DNA of 6,830 nt from Candidatus Dadabacteria bacterium (GTDB taxonomy: Bacteria > Desulfobacterota_D > UBA1144 > Nemesobacterales > JADFKM01). Positions 6,479 through 6,830 of the stretch are shown here, piece after piece. Numbering within the stretch: the stretch's first letter is position 1; each line of letters starts with the position of its first letter. The position numbers were made by a program, and so were the translations under genes. The notes under the pieces are model-generated. The model was not told the DNA's origin. It did no database searches and worked only from the letters and a program-made list of their open reading frames with translations. Location: contig JADFKM010000078.1 in NCBI GenBank assembly GCA_022564935.1, positions 1 to 6,830 of the forward strand. Direction: 5' to 3'.

Positions 6479-6830
6479 ATGAGCGGTACTAACGGCCCTG
6501 TAACAATAGACGGCTCTATCGGTGAGGGAGGGGGGCAGGTAGTACGCACGGCGTGCGCCCTCTCCTCTATAACGGGGGTGCCCTGCAGGGTTTTCAACAT
6601 CAGGAAGGACAGGACAAAAACGGGACTGAGGGTTCAGCACCTCGCCGGTCTCCGCGCTCTGACCGCCCTGTGCGAGGGAAGGCTTGAAGGGGGCAACGTC
6701 GGCTCTGAGGAGATATATTTCACGCCCGCAGCGATTAAGCCTAAGACTTTGAATGTCGAGATTGAGACCGCAGGAAGCATTACCCTTGTTTTGCAGACCG
6801 TGCTGCTCCCCTCGTTTGTCGCTCCCGGCC
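6479..6830 (+). CDS. rtcA: RNA 3'-terminal phosphate cyclase, N-terminal part
   Basis: RtcA converts an RNA 3'-phosphate to a 2',3'-cyclic phosphate using ATP through an enzyme-adenylate, and takes part in RNA repair and processing. The visible 117 residues carry the family signature IDGSIGEGGGQVVRTA (10-25), then NIRKDR (40-45), GLRVQHL (49-55), GSEEIYFTP (75-83) and TAGSITLVLQTVLLP (97-111). ATG at 6479 is the only start in this frame, as a TGA stands four codons upstream, but no good SD precedes it. Position 48 is Thr where the family usually has Pro (R-x-x-P-G-L), as recalled from E. coli RtcA. The catalytic His lies in the missing C-terminal part. No rtcB or rtcR is visible, and the link to the ThDP gene upstream is positional only. 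Confidence 0.93.
   Translation, partial: MSGTNGPVTIDGSIGEGGGQVVRTACALSSITGVPCRVFNIRKDRTKTGLRVQHLAGLRALTALCEGRLEGGNVGSEEIYFTPAAIKPKTLNVEIETAGSITLVLQTVLLPSFVAPG

Overview
The window looks like chromosomal DNA of a Gram-negative bacterium. It has a Sec/lipobox-type c-type cytochrome lipoprotein, an rmuC homologue, an rtcA homologue, consensus Shine-Dalgarno (SD) sequences (AAGGAGG) and sigma70-like promoters. Most genes favour AGG for Arg and use ATA for Ile freely. A deltaproteobacterial-type lineage is possible, but this is a guess. No mobile element, tRNA, rRNA or CRISPR array was seen.

The left half (1-2601) is all on the minus strand. It holds the N-terminal end of an NAD(P)-dependent epimerase/dehydratase (running off the left edge), two small unrecognised genes (389-598 and 867-1253), and an rmuC homologue (1445-2601). 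Each small gene has its own near-perfect sigma70 promoter, so both are probably separate transcription units. The rmuC reading frame is broken twice by apparent single-base insertions, one in the membrane anchor and one inside the nuclease domain.

A gene-poor, AT-rich stretch of about 700 bases (2602-3331) separates this from the right half, where everything is on the plus strand. First comes a lipid-anchored diheme cytochrome c with a Pro/Thr linker (3332-4219). A 454-base gap follows, containing a run of hairpins with two competing pairings and a doubtful small lipoprotein-like ORF. Next is a complete 564-residue ThDP-dependent enzyme closely resembling benzaldehyde lyase (4674-6368). The 5' third of an RNA 3'-terminal phosphate cyclase gene (rtcA) runs off the right edge.

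The genes do not form an obvious pathway: respiration/electron transfer, C-C lyase/carboligase chemistry, RNA end modification and recombination are side by side. No defence or biosynthetic system is evident. The points most worth checking are the double-frameshifted rmuC, the switch-like hairpin cluster, the benzaldehyde-lyase-type active site, and the two strongly promoted small genes of unknown function.
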